NCBI RefSeq assembly: GCF_004330295.1
Contig: NZ_SJOJ01000011.1
Location: forward strand, 114,528 to 178,527
DNA from: Rahnella victoriana
GTDB taxonomy: Bacteria; Pseudomonadota; Gammaproteobacteria; Enterobacterales; Enterobacteriaceae
Direction of reading: 5' to 3'
DNA length: 64,000 nt
A program made the position numbers and the translations under genes. This document shows positions 11,032 to 19,499 of this stretch, piece after piece; position 1 is the first letter of the stretch, and each line of letters begins with the position of its first letter. Under the pieces are notes generated by a model, which was given only the letters and a program-made list of their open reading frames with translations, made no database searches and was not told the DNA's origin.

Positions 11032-11322
11032 TTACTTGGTCAGGTATTTACACAGGTACGACGTGGTTTCGCCGACCTGCAAGTTGAATTCACTTTTACC
11101 CGGAATGTAGAAAGTTTCGCCCGGCTTAAACACCTGCCAGTCCGGCGATCCCGGGATCAGCACTTTCAGGGAGCCGCTGATCACAGTCATTTCTTCCGGT
11201 TTTGCGGTACCGAAGGTGTACTCGCCGACGGCCATCACGCCAACACTGGCTGAACCCGTACTTTCGCTGTCGAAACCAATCGACTTCACTTTCCCGTCAA
11301 AATACTCATTATTTTTCAACAT
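11032..11322 (-). CDS. ppnP: Pyrimidine/purine nucleoside phosphorylase PpnP
   Basis: Small single-domain cupin enzyme that splits nucleosides phosphorolytically (formerly YaiE, DUF1255). It is 96 aa, close to the 94 aa of the E. coli protein. The sequence contains [32 protein letters not shown] and SYLCKYL. I chose the ATG at 11322 ([12 protein letters not shown]) because AAGGG lies upstream and the N terminus aligns with the family. A start 12 codons further upstream is open but unsupported. Confidence 0.93.
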   Translation of the reverse strand: MLKNNEYFDGKVKSIGFDSESTGSASVGVMAVGEYTFGTAKPEEMTVISGSLKVLIPGSPDWQVFKPGETFYIPGKSEFNLQVGETTSYLCKYLTK

Positions 11323-11503
11323 AGATTGGCCCTTTGCGATAATTTTCAGAGCCTTCATATTAGGGGCAGAAACCGTCTTCTGTCACTGATTATTACCGCT
11401 TTATCTGCACCAGACGACACCGCCCGCAAAGCGGTATTGCTGATTTGATTTTACGGCCACACAGTGCCATTGTGGGTGGCTGTCCGCCCTGTTCGTCTCA
11501 ACC

Positions 11504-12181
11504 TCAGACCACCAGTTCCGCCGCCAGTTTTGCCATCAGCACATTCGACAACAGCACCGGAATATTCAGATGCTTTTGCAGCACGTCAGCGTGATGACGG
11601 TTGTAACCAATGCAGTCGAGCACCACCACTTCCGCGCCCTGCTCTGCGAGACGTGTGGCCGCTTCCGTCAGCGTCTGGTCATCTGAAATGTACGGGCTGG
11701 CGACCGCGAAGCACGGCGGCGTGGCTAATTTTCGCCATTTGTTCGCCTGCTCAACCACCTGCGATTCCACCGGAACCACAATGCCCGCCCGGTGCTTCCC
11801 GACTATCGCGCCGATCAGCGGCGGAATGATGCGGTCAGGCTCGAGCAGCAGCGCGTTGCGGGCATGCAGACGGTTAAATTCACCGGTGCACAGCAGCAGA
11901 ATGGTCTGGCAACCCAGCGCTTCCAGCACATCGATTTTTTCCTGCAGACCGCGCTCGACGAGGTGCGCGGCCATCGACACCTGTGAACCATCCAGCAACC
12001 GCGTGACCAGCACGGCATCGCCTTCCGCAGGGGCATAACGCTGTTCAATGTGCTCCGTGCTCAGCCCGTCCAGTAACCCCACATGGGTCACGGATCCGGC
12101 TGGCAGATGCGCCATCAGCAGCGGCATGATATCGCTGCGTGGCGCCTGTCCGATGGTTAACGTCGCAAAGGATGTCATCAT
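11504..12181 (-). CDS. AroM family protein
   Basis: 225 aa, the same length as E. coli AroM, whose function is unknown. The protein begins TSFATLTIGQAPRSDIMPLL and ends PVLLSNVLMAKLAAELVV, which closely resembles the AroM C terminus. AroM proteins belong to the Asp/Glu/hydantoin-racemase-like fold. Cysteines occur in LLLCTGEF and VVLDCIGYN, the two places where racemases of that fold carry catalytic Cys. I infer possible racemase-like chemistry, but it is not shown. The start at 12181 follows GGAAG and lies 4 bp after the DUF1177 gene, so the two are co-transcribed. An adjacent in-frame ATG at 12178 is equally possible. Confidence 0.82.
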   Translation of the reverse strand: MMTSFATLTIGQAPRSDIMPLLMAHLPAGSVTHVGLLDGLSTEHIEQRYAPAEGDAVLVTRLLDGSQVSMAAHLVERGLQEKIDVLEALGCQTILLLCTGEFNRLHARNALLLEPDRIIPPLIGAIVGKHRAGIVVPVESQVVEQANKWRKLATPPCFAVASPYISDDQTLTEAATRLAEQGAEVVVLDCIGYNRHHADVLQKHLNIPVLLSNVLMAKLAAELVV

Positions 12182-12185
12182 GGTG

Positions 12186-13115
12186 TTACTTCCGGTTTTG
12201 CAGGTGACGCAAGCTTCCGTACAGCGACAACAGGAGTTGATATTCATCGGCATCAAAGAACTGACAGGTGCCGCGGCCAAACTCTTTCGCCACTTCCACG
12301 GCAAATTTTGCCGCCAGTGCGATATCCACTTCGTGACTTGCCCCGGTGCCACAGCCCGGCACCACCGATTCTGCGGTGATCGCCACACCGACTACCGGTA
12401 CGCAGGTCGCCGTGGACGGTTGCAGAATGCTGTTCAGGTGATGCACGCCGTTGCCGTAAGGCGTGATGTCCTGCGTGGTGATCGGGAACGTCACCGCCGG
12501 TTTGCCGCTGGTCATTTCCATGATGCGCAGTAAATCTTCGGAAACACGCAGGATGTACCCCTCTTTCACCGTCGGCGAAATGGCGTATCCCTTGTGGTTG
12601 ATAATGCGGTTGCCCTTGGTGGTGTCGATGGAGAGGATCGCATCCACACCGTCCACCACTTCGTTGTCATTCATGGTCACGTCGTCAATCGGTGAATCCA
12701 TAAAATCCACCGGATCGTGCGGACGGGTCGGGGCGTTCGGGCAGATGTGTGTCGTGATGATCACATCGCCGTCAAGCACATCGCCTTTGCGCTGCATGTC
12801 AGCCAGTTTCAGCGCGCTGGTGACGGCGGCAATCGCGCCATCGCCATCAGACACCAGACCGATGCGTGTCGGACGTGCGCCGATACCGCCCAGACGGCCG
12901 ATAATGCCCAACGTCGGCGCGGTGCCGCCGCTGCTTTTACCCTGACTGCCCGGCACGGTGATACGGACAAAATCCGTGCCGCCTTTCGGGCCATCAGCGC
13001 GATGCGTGCTGGCCGTGATGCCCGGATAGCGGGCGAATAAGTCCACAATGTCCTGACCGCTGACGTGTGCACTGTCAATCAGTTCGAATACCGTTAATGT
13101 CTGTTGCAAACTCAT
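12186..13115 (-). CDS. DUF1177 domain-containing protein
   Basis: 309-aa soluble protein of the uncharacterised DUF1177 family. Recognisable features are SAHVSGQDIVDLF, GGIGARPTRIGLVSDGDGA, THICPNAPTRPHDPVDFMDSP and EDLLRIMEMTSGKPA. The conserved His and Asp residues in the middle suggest a hydrolase-like or metal-binding protein, but I cannot name an activity. The ATG at 13115 has AGGA upstream. It sits between an OPT transporter and an AroM-like gene, a grouping that suggests uptake and processing of a peptide or amino-acid derivative. Confidence 0.8.
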   Translation of the reverse strand: MSLQQTLTVFELIDSAHVSGQDIVDLFARYPGITASTHRADGPKGGTDFVRITVPGSQGKSSGGTAPTLGIIGRLGGIGARPTRIGLVSDGDGAIAAVTSALKLADMQRKGDVLDGDVIITTHICPNAPTRPHDPVDFMDSPIDDVTMNDNEVVDGVDAILSIDTTKGNRIINHKGYAISPTVKEGYILRVSEDLLRIMEMTSGKPAVTFPITTQDITPYGNGVHHLNSILQPSTATCVPVVGVAITAESVVPGCGTGASHEVDIALAAKFAVEVAKEFGRGTCQFFDADEYQLLLSLYGSLRHLQNRK

Positions 13116-13250
13116 CACAAAATCCTCTTAAAACATCGCGGCTGGCGTATTTCACGCAGTAGCCAAAACAGTCGCGGGCGCTGTTCATCGTGGAACAGTC
13201 AGGTGTTTAATGCTGGCTAAACATCAGCCCTGGTGTTGGTGCGGTACTCA

Positions 13251-14828
13251 CTACTTTTTGGCACTGAAAACCGACGTGAAGAAGCTGTAAAGTGCGTCAC
13301 CGGCGATAAATCCTGCCGCCAGCACTTCCATTGGCGTACGCCCTTTTTCACCCCAGATACGAATAATGATGATGCGCAGCACAATGCCGCAAACCACGGC
13401 CCATCCGGCCATCACGCTGTTGATCAGTAAACCGGTGGCCAGCAATACGCCGAGCTGGCGTTTCGGCCCGCCAATCAGCTGGATCAGCGCCCCCGGAATG
13501 GCCCAGATCAGCAGACTGTGGGCAATGCCCGGCTGCGCACCGGCCTGAATAGTTTTGGCATACACGCGCGCCACCGGCGGCACCAGATCCTGTGCGAAGT
13601 AACCGTAATGGGCATACCAGACCACCGGAATGGCGATGATAAAGGCCAGCAGGGCGGCGAATAACTGGATGCGGCGACCGGCGAGTTCAGCCTGCAAATC
13701 TTTGCCATAACCCCGCAGGATAAATCCGGCTTTGAGGTCAAACCCCATGTCGGCAAATGCCGGGCCGGTCGCGGCGGTAAAGCCGGTCAGCACGCACAAG
13801 GCCAGCGGCGGGAAGCCAATCAGAATACCGATAATCAGCGTGATCAGCGCAACAGCAAAGGCCGGGAACCAGCCGGAGTGCATCGCGGCAATGCCGACAA
13901 TCAGCTCATGGAAGAAGGCGGCAAAAGCGGCGTAAATCACGAACGCAATCAGCATGCCGACGGACATCTCGCTATATAAACCGCCCGCCAGCGCCAGCAG
14001 CGCGGCAATGGCGATATAGCCAAATGCGCCCAGCCCGAGCGCGGTTCGCACTTCTTTCGCCGGTTGGGTAAAGGTGGTTCTGGCGTCAGCATTTTTCGCT
14101 CGCACCACCTGAATCACCTGCAACAGCGAGACCAGCCCCGCGCCAACCATCATGCCGTGCGGAATATACATCGCATTCAGATCCAGCCCGGCCAGCGGCT
14201 GTGCGTAAGCGCGGATCAGCAAACCAATCCCGAACATACTCAGCGCCCAGATATTGCCGATAAATGCCGTACCAAATGCCGCCATCGGAATTTTAAGCAT
14301 CGCGCCGCCCAGCCCGATCACCACACCGGCGACCAGCAACCAGGCCTGACGCCCGCCGTTATCCCCTGCTTTAATGGCTTCCGCTGCCGCCACACCCGGC
14401 GGCCAGGCATTGCTGGCCGGGAACACTTTGGTGTCAAACAGGCGGTAAAGCAGATAGGCATCGAGCAACATCGCCACCGCCACACCGGTAAACATCGGCA
14501 TGATCAGTTGCGGTTGCCCCATGACATACGGGATAGCAATGGGCATCAGCAGGCTGTTTGCCGCGCCAAAGGTGGCAGAAGAAATGACGGTTTGCGCCAG
14601 ATTCTGGGTATGAACAGAACGGTAACGCTGAAACGCCTGCATCGGAATGCGCGCCAGCAGCATGGCAAACAGCGCGCCGATAATGGAAGTATTAGGCGTC
14701 ACGCCTAAGGTGGTAATCAGTTGAACACCGATGATTGCGCCTAACACAGACAACAGAATCATCACGATGAGAGTGCCAATATCCTTTAGCTGATTTTCCT
14801 TATTATTCTTAACAGGTTGATCTGACAT
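13251..14828 (-). CDS. OPT family (oligopeptide/YSL-type) transporter
   Basis: Polytopic inner-membrane protein of 525 aa with a dozen or more hydrophobic segments. The OPT-type pattern GVTPNTSIIGALFAMLLARIP follows the first helix, and AQTVISSATFGAANSLLMPI is the typical second block. FPASNAWPPGVAAAEAI is also family-like. OPT members move oligopeptides or metal chelates by proton symport. I chose the ATG at 14828, which has AGGGG just upstream; a GTG ten codons earlier is the alternative. It is the first gene of the OPT-DUF1177-AroM group and lies downstream of an IclR regulator on the same strand. Confidence 0.82.
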   Translation of the reverse strand: MSDQPVKNNKENQLKDIGTLIVMILLSVLGAIIGVQLITTLGVTPNTSIIGALFAMLLARIPMQAFQRYRSVHTQNLAQTVISSATFGAANSLLMPIAIPYVMGQPQLIMPMFTGVAVAMLLDAYLLYRLFDTKVFPASNAWPPGVAAAEAIKAGDNGGRQAWLLVAGVVIGLGGAMLKIPMAAFGTAFIGNIWALSMFGIGLLIRAYAQPLAGLDLNAMYIPHGMMVGAGLVSLLQVIQVVRAKNADARTTFTQPAKEVRTALGLGAFGYIAIAALLALAGGLYSEMSVGMLIAFVIYAAFAAFFHELIVGIAAMHSGWFPAFAVALITLIIGILIGFPPLALCVLTGFTAATGPAFADMGFDLKAGFILRGYGKDLQAELAGRRIQLFAALLAFIIAIPVVWYAHYGYFAQDLVPPVARVYAKTIQAGAQPGIAHSLLIWAIPGALIQLIGGPKRQLGVLLATGLLINSVMAGWAVVCGIVLRIIIIRIWGEKGRTPMEVLAAGFIAGDALYSFFTSVFSAKK

Positions 14829-14901
14829 AAGGCCCCTGGTGTTGAGCAAGTATTTCACATAAAAAAATTCCGGGCCCGTTACCGGTCATTCCCTTTGCGG
14901 A

Positions 14902-15681
14902 TTATTCCCGTGTCGGTAAATGCCAGTATTCATCACCCAATTTTTCGGCGAGTTGCCGGGTTACAGCAATCAGCCCTTCTTTTATTCCTTGCGGAATTTC
15001 TTTCCCTTGTGCAGGCGAAGGGAAAGACAAACATAATCCGACGGTTTCATTACGGTGCTTATTAAAAATGCTGGTGGCTAATGAACTGATGCCCAGCAAG
15101 GTTTCATTATTGGCAAAAGACACACCGGTGTTCCGTACCTCTGCCAGACGGGCTAATAACAATGCCATACTGGCCGGGGCATTCACCGAATTCACCTGAT
15201 ATTCCCCGTGAAAACGCTGCATCACCTCGTCATCGGAATACCGAGCCAGAATCGCCCGGCCAATCGCGGTTTCATGCGCCGGGAGCAGGCTGCCTGCGGG
15301 TGTCACCACCTGCAGATAGGTTCTGCCGGGAAACATCCGCATGACCAAAATATCCCGCCCTTCCAGCATCGAGATATAGCCGGTGCATTGCGTCAGCTGA
15401 CTGAGTTGCGTCATATACGGCGATGCGGTATCCACCAGCGGCGTCGATAAATAATGACTTGAGACGGCCAGTAATAATTTTCCGATGCGATACAGGCGAC
15501 TGTCCGGATCGCGTTCCAGCAATCCTTCTGTTTCCATGGTCATCAGCAAACGCGAAACCGTACTTTTCGGTAATTTTAAATTTTCGACCACGTCACTGAA
15601 TGACAAACCGGGATGTCCCTGACGGATCCCCTGCCTGGAAAATAATTTCAGTACCGCCGACGCATTTTCTAAAGTGGTCAT
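14902..15681 (-). CDS. IclR family transcriptional regulator
   Basis: 259 aa. The N-terminal winged helix has LSFSDVVENLKLPKSTVSRLLMTMETEGLLERD. The C-terminal effector domain contains the usual HETAIGRAILARY block. Members usually repress or activate adjacent catabolic genes in response to a small ligand. The likely target here is the OPT-DUF1177-AroM operon, which begins 73 bp downstream on the same strand. The start at 15681 is preceded by AAAGGAG. Confidence 0.87.
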   Translation of the reverse strand: MTTLENASAVLKLFSRQGIRQGHPGLSFSDVVENLKLPKSTVSRLLMTMETEGLLERDPDSRLYRIGKLLLAVSSHYLSTPLVDTASPYMTQLSQLTQCTGYISMLEGRDILVMRMFPGRTYLQVVTPAGSLLPAHETAIGRAILARYSDDEVMQRFHGEYQVNSVNAPASMALLLARLAEVRNTGVSFANNETLLGISSLATSIFNKHRNETVGLCLSFPSPAQGKEIPQGIKEGLIAVTRQLAEKLGDEYWHLPTRE

Positions 15682-15901
15682 AAAGGAGTGAGTTCCGGTA
15701 TATGGAACAGGGTTCCTGTTAAGTTAAATAAAAACTAAAGCTGATACGTGTCAGCGTCAAGCCGTTTATTTTTCACTCAGAACGGAACAGACAAAGGAAT
15801 ATGCTTAAAGAAATTCCTAAAGCCATTTATTTTTGTGAGAGGAAGAGGGGATGCCGAGCATTTATGAGGTGACGGACGTCAAACTCAGCAGATTATCGTG
15901 A

Positions 15902-16021
15902 TTAAATATTACGCAAAATATATAAAGCGATGGAGGCTTCGACGAGGATAATGGTGACTGACCAGATAGCGGGCATGGCTTTGGCGTGCTGGTGGAAGAA
16001 CGACATCAGGGATTTCATCAT
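15902..16021 (-). CDS. Small hydrophobic protein, 39 aa (unrecognised)
   Basis: A short frame not overlapping any other gene, in the 547-bp gap between the IclR gene and aroL. It begins MMKSLMSFFHQHAKAMPAIW and continues with one hydrophobic helix of about 18 residues (SVTIILVEASIALYIL), then ends RNI. A basic, short N-terminal head and one helix fit a single-pass small membrane protein. The upstream ribosome site (TGGA) is weak. I do not recognise a family. Apart from the aroL terminator, the rest of the gap (15682-15901 and 16022-16168) shows nothing I can name. Confidence 0.5.
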   Translation of the reverse strand: MMKSLMSFFHQHAKAMPAIWSVTIILVEASIALYILRNI

Positions 16022-16168
16022 GGGTTCCAGGTTTAAGGACTGAACTAATCACATGGGTTATTATTTTACGCCCAATAATTCACCAGTACAATACTTAGAC
16101 GACTGTGATCTTCCTCACAGGCGATGGCCCGTTTTGTTTACATGCCACAACCCTGCCCGCGTTCAGGC

Positions 16169-16195
16169 AAAAAAAACGAGCCACAGCGGCTCGTT
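16169..16195 (-). terminator. Intrinsic terminator of aroL
   Basis: AACGAGCC (16175-16182) pairs with GGCTCGTT (16188-16195). On the minus strand the stem is followed by a run of eight T. It lies 33 bp past the aroL stop. Confidence 0.85.
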
Positions 16196-16228
16196 TCTGA
16201 AAAGACATCATCACGTTCAATGCTGAAT

Positions 16229-16753
16229 TTAGCGCGCCATGGGCAAGGCCAGCGCATCCATAATGGCATTCACCACGTCGGCAGGATCCTGCGTGCCATC
16301 GACCACATGATGGGCGGCCTGCTGGTAAAGCGCTTCACGTTCGTTCAGCACTTCCGTCATTTCTTCAGTGATCGGTTTGCCGGTCAGCGTCGGGCGCTGA
16401 TCTTCCAGCGGAGCATCTTCCAGACGGTTTGCCAGCGTTGAAGCCGGCGAGCGCAGATAAATCACGGTGCCCGCTTCCCGCATAAAATCGCGGTTTTCCT
16501 GCGCCAGCACCACGCCGCCGCCGGTGGCAATGACAGTCAGCGGCGAACAAATCGCTTTCAGCGTTTCAGTTTCACGACGACGGAATCCCTCCCAGCCTTC
16601 ACGTTCGACAATGTCTGCGACGCTAAGACCCGAAGTGCGCAGCAGATGCAGATCGGTATCGACAAATTTGTAGCCCAGCACTTTCGCCAGTTCGCTACCT
16701 ACTGTCGTTTTACCCGCGCCGCGCGCGCCTACCATGAAGATGGGTTGTGTCAT
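16229..16753 (-). CDS. aroL: Shikimate kinase II AroL
   Basis: Phosphorylates shikimate to shikimate-3-phosphate in the chorismate pathway. It has a P-loop GARGAGKTT, the shikimate site in FVDTDLHL and GWEGFRRRE, the GGG motif ATGGGVVL, and the lid RPTLTGKP. The length of 174 aa equals E. coli AroL. I chose the ATG at 16753 (MTQPIFMVG) with AAGGAAG upstream, rejecting a 26-codon extension. A TrpR-like operator lies about 100 bp upstream, consistent with control by aromatic amino acids. Confidence 0.95.
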   Translation of the reverse strand: MTQPIFMVGARGAGKTTVGSELAKVLGYKFVDTDLHLLRTSGLSVADIVEREGWEGFRRRETETLKAICSPLTVIATGGGVVLAQENRDFMREAGTVIYLRSPASTLANRLEDAPLEDQRPTLTGKPITEEMTEVLNEREALYQQAAHHVVDGTQDPADVVNAIMDALALPMAR

Positions 16754-16855
16754 TACCGCTTCCTTTATTCCCCGGGAGCCCCGTTGCTCGCCTGATAAAA
16801 ATCCATCCTCTGTAAGGAGGTTGAACGTCAAACGTTACCTGATGTGCTGACTGTC

Positions 16856-16879
16856 GTTGTACTCGCGAGATAGTACAAC
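16856..16879 (-). promoter_or_regulatory. Candidate TrpR operator upstream of aroL
   Basis: A palindrome GTTGTACT-N8-AGTACAAC. Its core, GTACT-N8-AGTAC (16859-16876), has the same length and outer half sites as the TrpR consensus GTACTAGTTAACTAGTAC. TrpR is known to regulate aroL in E. coli. The inner bases differ, so this is a probable rather than certain call. Confidence 0.5.
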
Positions 16880-16922
16880 AAAAAAGCTTCACTGGCAGAT
16901 TTTTGTCACCTGCCGGTGAAGC
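16880..16922 (-). terminator. Strong terminator upstream of aroL, reading on the minus strand
   Basis: GCTTCACTGGCAG (16886-16898) pairs with CTGCCGGTGAAGC (16910-16922), 13 bp with one G-T wobble. On the minus strand it is followed by six T. It lies 105 bp past the end of the methyltransferase gene and immediately before the TrpR-like operator, so it separates that gene from aroL. Confidence 0.75.
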
Positions 16923-17027
16923 TTCTGTAGCGTTTTATTTACGCCGTTCAGGGCATCATACTGAAAAATCCTTGTTACGCAACGGCCTGCAATGAGCTTT
17001 GCGAGCCTCCGCCCTTAAGTGACTGTA

Positions 17028-17606
17028 TCAGCGGGGTTTACAGATATACACCAGTGCGGGAGGAAAATTCCTGACCACACGGATTTTTTTCCAGGTGAAA
17101 TAGCGTGACAACAGTTTTTCTGACAGCTGGCTGTACTGAAACAAAATCAGCACTCCGTCTTTCTCCTTCAGTTGTTGCTGCGTTCTCTGCAAAATCCTGA
17201 TGCTGGTACGCACGGGCATCGACAGCAGCGGCAGACAAGAAAATACCGCGTCGTAATTCGTGCTCATGTGCTCCGCAGAATGCGCCATCACCTGCAAACG
17301 GCGATCCTCCATCTGGTTCAGCTTACGCACAAAAGCGGGCTGAATTTCGAAAGCCTCCAGTTTGGCATCGGCGCGCATCCGGCTGAGAATACGGCGGGTC
17401 AGCACCCCGTCGGCCGCGCCAAGTTCTGCAATATCCAGCGAGGTGGTCCAGTCAATCTGGCTGAGCATCGCATGGCATAACCAGGGTGACGACGGCATCA
17501 GCGTGCCCATGGTCCTGGGTGAAGTCATAAAATTCTGTAAATAAAAAAAGCGGTTCTGAATCGAAAGTCCGGTGTTCTTAATCGTCATTATTGCGGCGTT
17601 CAGCAT
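17028..17606 (-). CDS. Class I SAM-dependent methyltransferase (phospholipid N-methyltransferase-like)
   Basis: 192 aa. The N-terminal segment NFMTSPRTMGTLMPSSPWL resembles the substrate-binding start of PmtA-like phospholipid N-methyltransferases and rRNA dimethylase-like enzymes. The SAM-binding motif is IAELGAADGVLTRRIL, followed by an acidic residue in LEAFEIQP and by DAVFSCLPLL. The C terminus ends in a short basic tail. The start at 17606 has a near-perfect AGGAGG eight bases upstream. The gene stands alone with a terminator on each side. The substrate is unproven. Confidence 0.7.
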   Translation of the reverse strand: MLNAAIMTIKNTGLSIQNRFFYLQNFMTSPRTMGTLMPSSPWLCHAMLSQIDWTTSLDIAELGAADGVLTRRILSRMRADAKLEAFEIQPAFVRKLNQMEDRRLQVMAHSAEHMSTNYDAVFSCLPLLSMPVRTSIRILQRTQQQLKEKDGVLILFQYSQLSEKLLSRYFTWKKIRVVRNFPPALVYICKPR

Positions 17607-17761
17607 ATATACGTCCTCCTGAAAGGGATAGACCCCTATCAGGCCAAAAAATTCTTAAGAAATGATTAATAAGAGAAATAATGACCAGTAAGATTCAAAC
17701 AAAATAAATTACATGGGATAACTCTCAAAAAAGACGTCAACCGCAGGCAGGATTCAGATAA

Positions 17762-17793
17762 TAAAAAGGCCAATGTCAGGTGACATTGGCCTT
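17762..17793 (-). terminator. Intrinsic terminator of the DUF1471 gene
   Basis: A perfect 13-bp stem, AAGGCCAATGTCA / TGACATTGGCCTT, with a 2-nt loop. On the minus strand it is followed by TTTTTA. The rest of the 252-bp gap is AT-rich and shows nothing else. Confidence 0.85.
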
Positions 17794-17858
17794 CTCACAC
17801 TACATTCACTTAATCACGTTTAAATAAAAAACGTTGAGGGATATTCCGTCAGACGATT

Positions 17859-18134
17859 TTATTTATACAGCTCGACGTTGGCACGGCTCAGGCTGGAATC
17901 CCCCGGGGTGTCGGCACCGATGACGCGGTAATGGGTTGCCCCTTTATCGCTGGCAATCTGGTTCAGCTGGTCACGCATGCTACCCGGAACCGTATTCGGT
18001 GCACTCACAGACACGGTACCCAGTGACTGAAAGTTACCGCTTTGCGCCTGCATTTCTGAAATAGGCGTAGCCGCGAGGGCTGAGAATGAAGCGACAGTAA
18101 TAGCAACAGCGGCAATTGCAGGTAAGATTTTCAT
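17859..18134 (-). CDS. DUF1471 (YhcN/BhsA-type) periplasmic protein
   Basis: 91-aa exported protein. The signal peptide is MKILPAIAAVAITVASFSALA, cut before ATPISEMQ. The mature part carries the DUF1471 pattern: FQSLGTVSVS, LNQIASDKGATHYRVIGA and a C-terminal ANVELYK. Relatives such as BhsA, YhcN and McbA respond to stress or affect biofilms, but the role of this one is unknown. I chose the ATG at 18134 with AAGGTG upstream over a GTG three codons earlier. Confidence 0.85.
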   Translation of the reverse strand: MKILPAIAAVAITVASFSALAATPISEMQAQSGNFQSLGTVSVSAPNTVPGSMRDQLNQIASDKGATHYRVIGADTPGDSSLSRANVELYK

Positions 18135-18523
18135 ATTACGCACCTTTCTTTCGTTAGTTTCGTTAATTAATGGGGCGGAAGCAATCCGTTGAAATAATTA
18201 TCGGCGAATCAATGAAAGCGGACGTAATCGAATGTAAAGAACTTCAACCATTGTGGTAAAAATAAGGAGAGGATGAAAATAAATATTTCTGAGAAGGTAA
18301 CTTACGAGGAAATAAAGATATTTAATGGAGAAAGTGTGGAGAGTTGTTAATGTTATTTATGACCCGGACAACATTCGCACAAATCGACGCCGGGATGCAA
18401 TCACTGTTATGATTATTTTTTATGAATTTTCTGTTGTTGTGATCACCTGCATGTCAGGGCAACAGAGGTCGGGTGACCGCGTGCGCGGAAAGCCCATTGC
18501 ACAATGATAAAAGGGAGTGATTT
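18135..18523. other. Non-coding AT-rich stretch upstream of two divergent genes
   Basis: 389 bp between the DUF1471 gene and the DUF808 gene, which are transcribed in opposite directions. It is AT-rich and presumably holds both promoters. A 60-codon open frame at 18325-18507 has no ribosome site and an atypical composition, so I do not call it a gene. I see no repeat or RNA structure that I can name. Confidence 0.5.
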
Positions 18524-19444
18524 ATGGCGGGTGGCAGCCTTCTGGCGTTAATCGATGATATCGCGTCGATTCTTGATGATGTGGCGGCGATGAGTAAGGT
18601 CGCGGCGAAAAAAACAGCCAGCGTGCTGGGTGACGATCTGGCGCTGAATGCGCAACAGGTCACGGGGGTGAAAGCCGATCGTGAGTTGCCTATCGTCTGG
18701 GCAGTGGCCAAAGGGTCGATGATCAATAAAGCCATTCTGGTGCCGCTGGCGCTGCTGATCAGTGCGTTTATTCCCTGGGCCATCACACCCTTGCTGATGA
18801 TTGGCGGTGCTTATCTGTGTTACGAGGGTTTCGAAAAAGTCGCCCATAAGCTGATGCCGGGCGAGCATCATGAAGAAAAAAAACCGGCAGCCGCTGAAAT
18901 TAAAAATGAAGCGGATGCCAAAAAGCTGGAGAAAGAAAAGGTTAAAGGTGCGGTGCGCACCGACTTTATCCTGTCGGCTGAAATCATCGTTATCTCGTTA
19001 GGTATTGTGTCAGCAGCACCGTTCCTGAATCAGGTCACCGTGATGGTACTGATTGCGGTGGCGATGACTGTCGGGGTTTACGGGCTGGTCGGGGCGATTG
19101 TGAAAATCGATGACGCCGGTCTGTATCTGAGCAACCTCAACGGCGAAAGCGGGATGATGAACGCCGTACGCGCTTTTGGTCGCGGTATCGTCAACGCCGC
19201 CCCCCTGCTGATGAAAACGCTGTCTGTCGTCGGCACCATCGCGATGTTCCTGGTCGGTGGCAGTATCATCAGCCACGGCCTGCCGTTTATGCACAGCCTG
19301 ATTGAACCGCTGACTCACGGCCACGAAAGCTGGGTAAATACACTGATCACCGGCGCGACCGATTTAGTGGTCGGTCTGGTGGTCGGTGCTGCCGTGCTGG
19401 TGCTGGTACTGCTGGGGAAAAAGATCTTCGGCAAATCGTCATAA
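18524..19444 (+). CDS. yedI: DUF808 inner-membrane protein (YedI-like)
   Basis: 306-aa integral membrane protein. It starts MAGGSLLALIDDIASILDDV and carries KKTASVLGDDLALNAQQVTGV, then ILVPLALLISAFIPWAITPLLM, as in E. coli YedI (305 aa). About six hydrophobic segments follow, with a charged loop of Lys and Glu around residues 110-145. The function is unknown. It has a ribosome site (AAAGGGAG) just upstream and appears monocistronic. Confidence 0.87.
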   Translation: MAGGSLLALIDDIASILDDVAAMSKVAAKKTASVLGDDLALNAQQVTGVKADRELPIVWAVAKGSMINKAILVPLALLISAFIPWAITPLLMIGGAYLCYEGFEKVAHKLMPGEHHEEKKPAAAEIKNEADAKKLEKEKVKGAVRTDFILSAEIIVISLGIVSAAPFLNQVTVMVLIAVAMTVGVYGLVGAIVKIDDAGLYLSNLNGESGMMNAVRAFGRGIVNAAPLLMKTLSVVGTIAMFLVGGSIISHGLPFMHSLIEPLTHGHESWVNTLITGATDLVVGLVVGAAVLVLVLLGKKIFGKSS

Positions 19445-19455
19445 GATCACATTCT

Positions 19456-19481
19456 GCGCCCTTCCCTCCGCGGAAGGGCGC
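19456..19481. terminator. GC-rich hairpin between convergent genes
   Basis: A perfect 10-bp stem, GCGCCCTTCC / GGAAGGGCGC, with a 6-nt loop, sits between the converging DUF808 and methyltransferase genes. No T-run follows on either strand, so it may be a weak terminator or only an mRNA-end structure. Confidence 0.4.
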
Positions 19482-19499
19482 AACTCATCGCACTTCTCT

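Noticed and set aside
18325..18507. 60-codon frame upstream of the DUF808 gene
   Set aside because: No ribosome site, odd composition and no recognisable feature.
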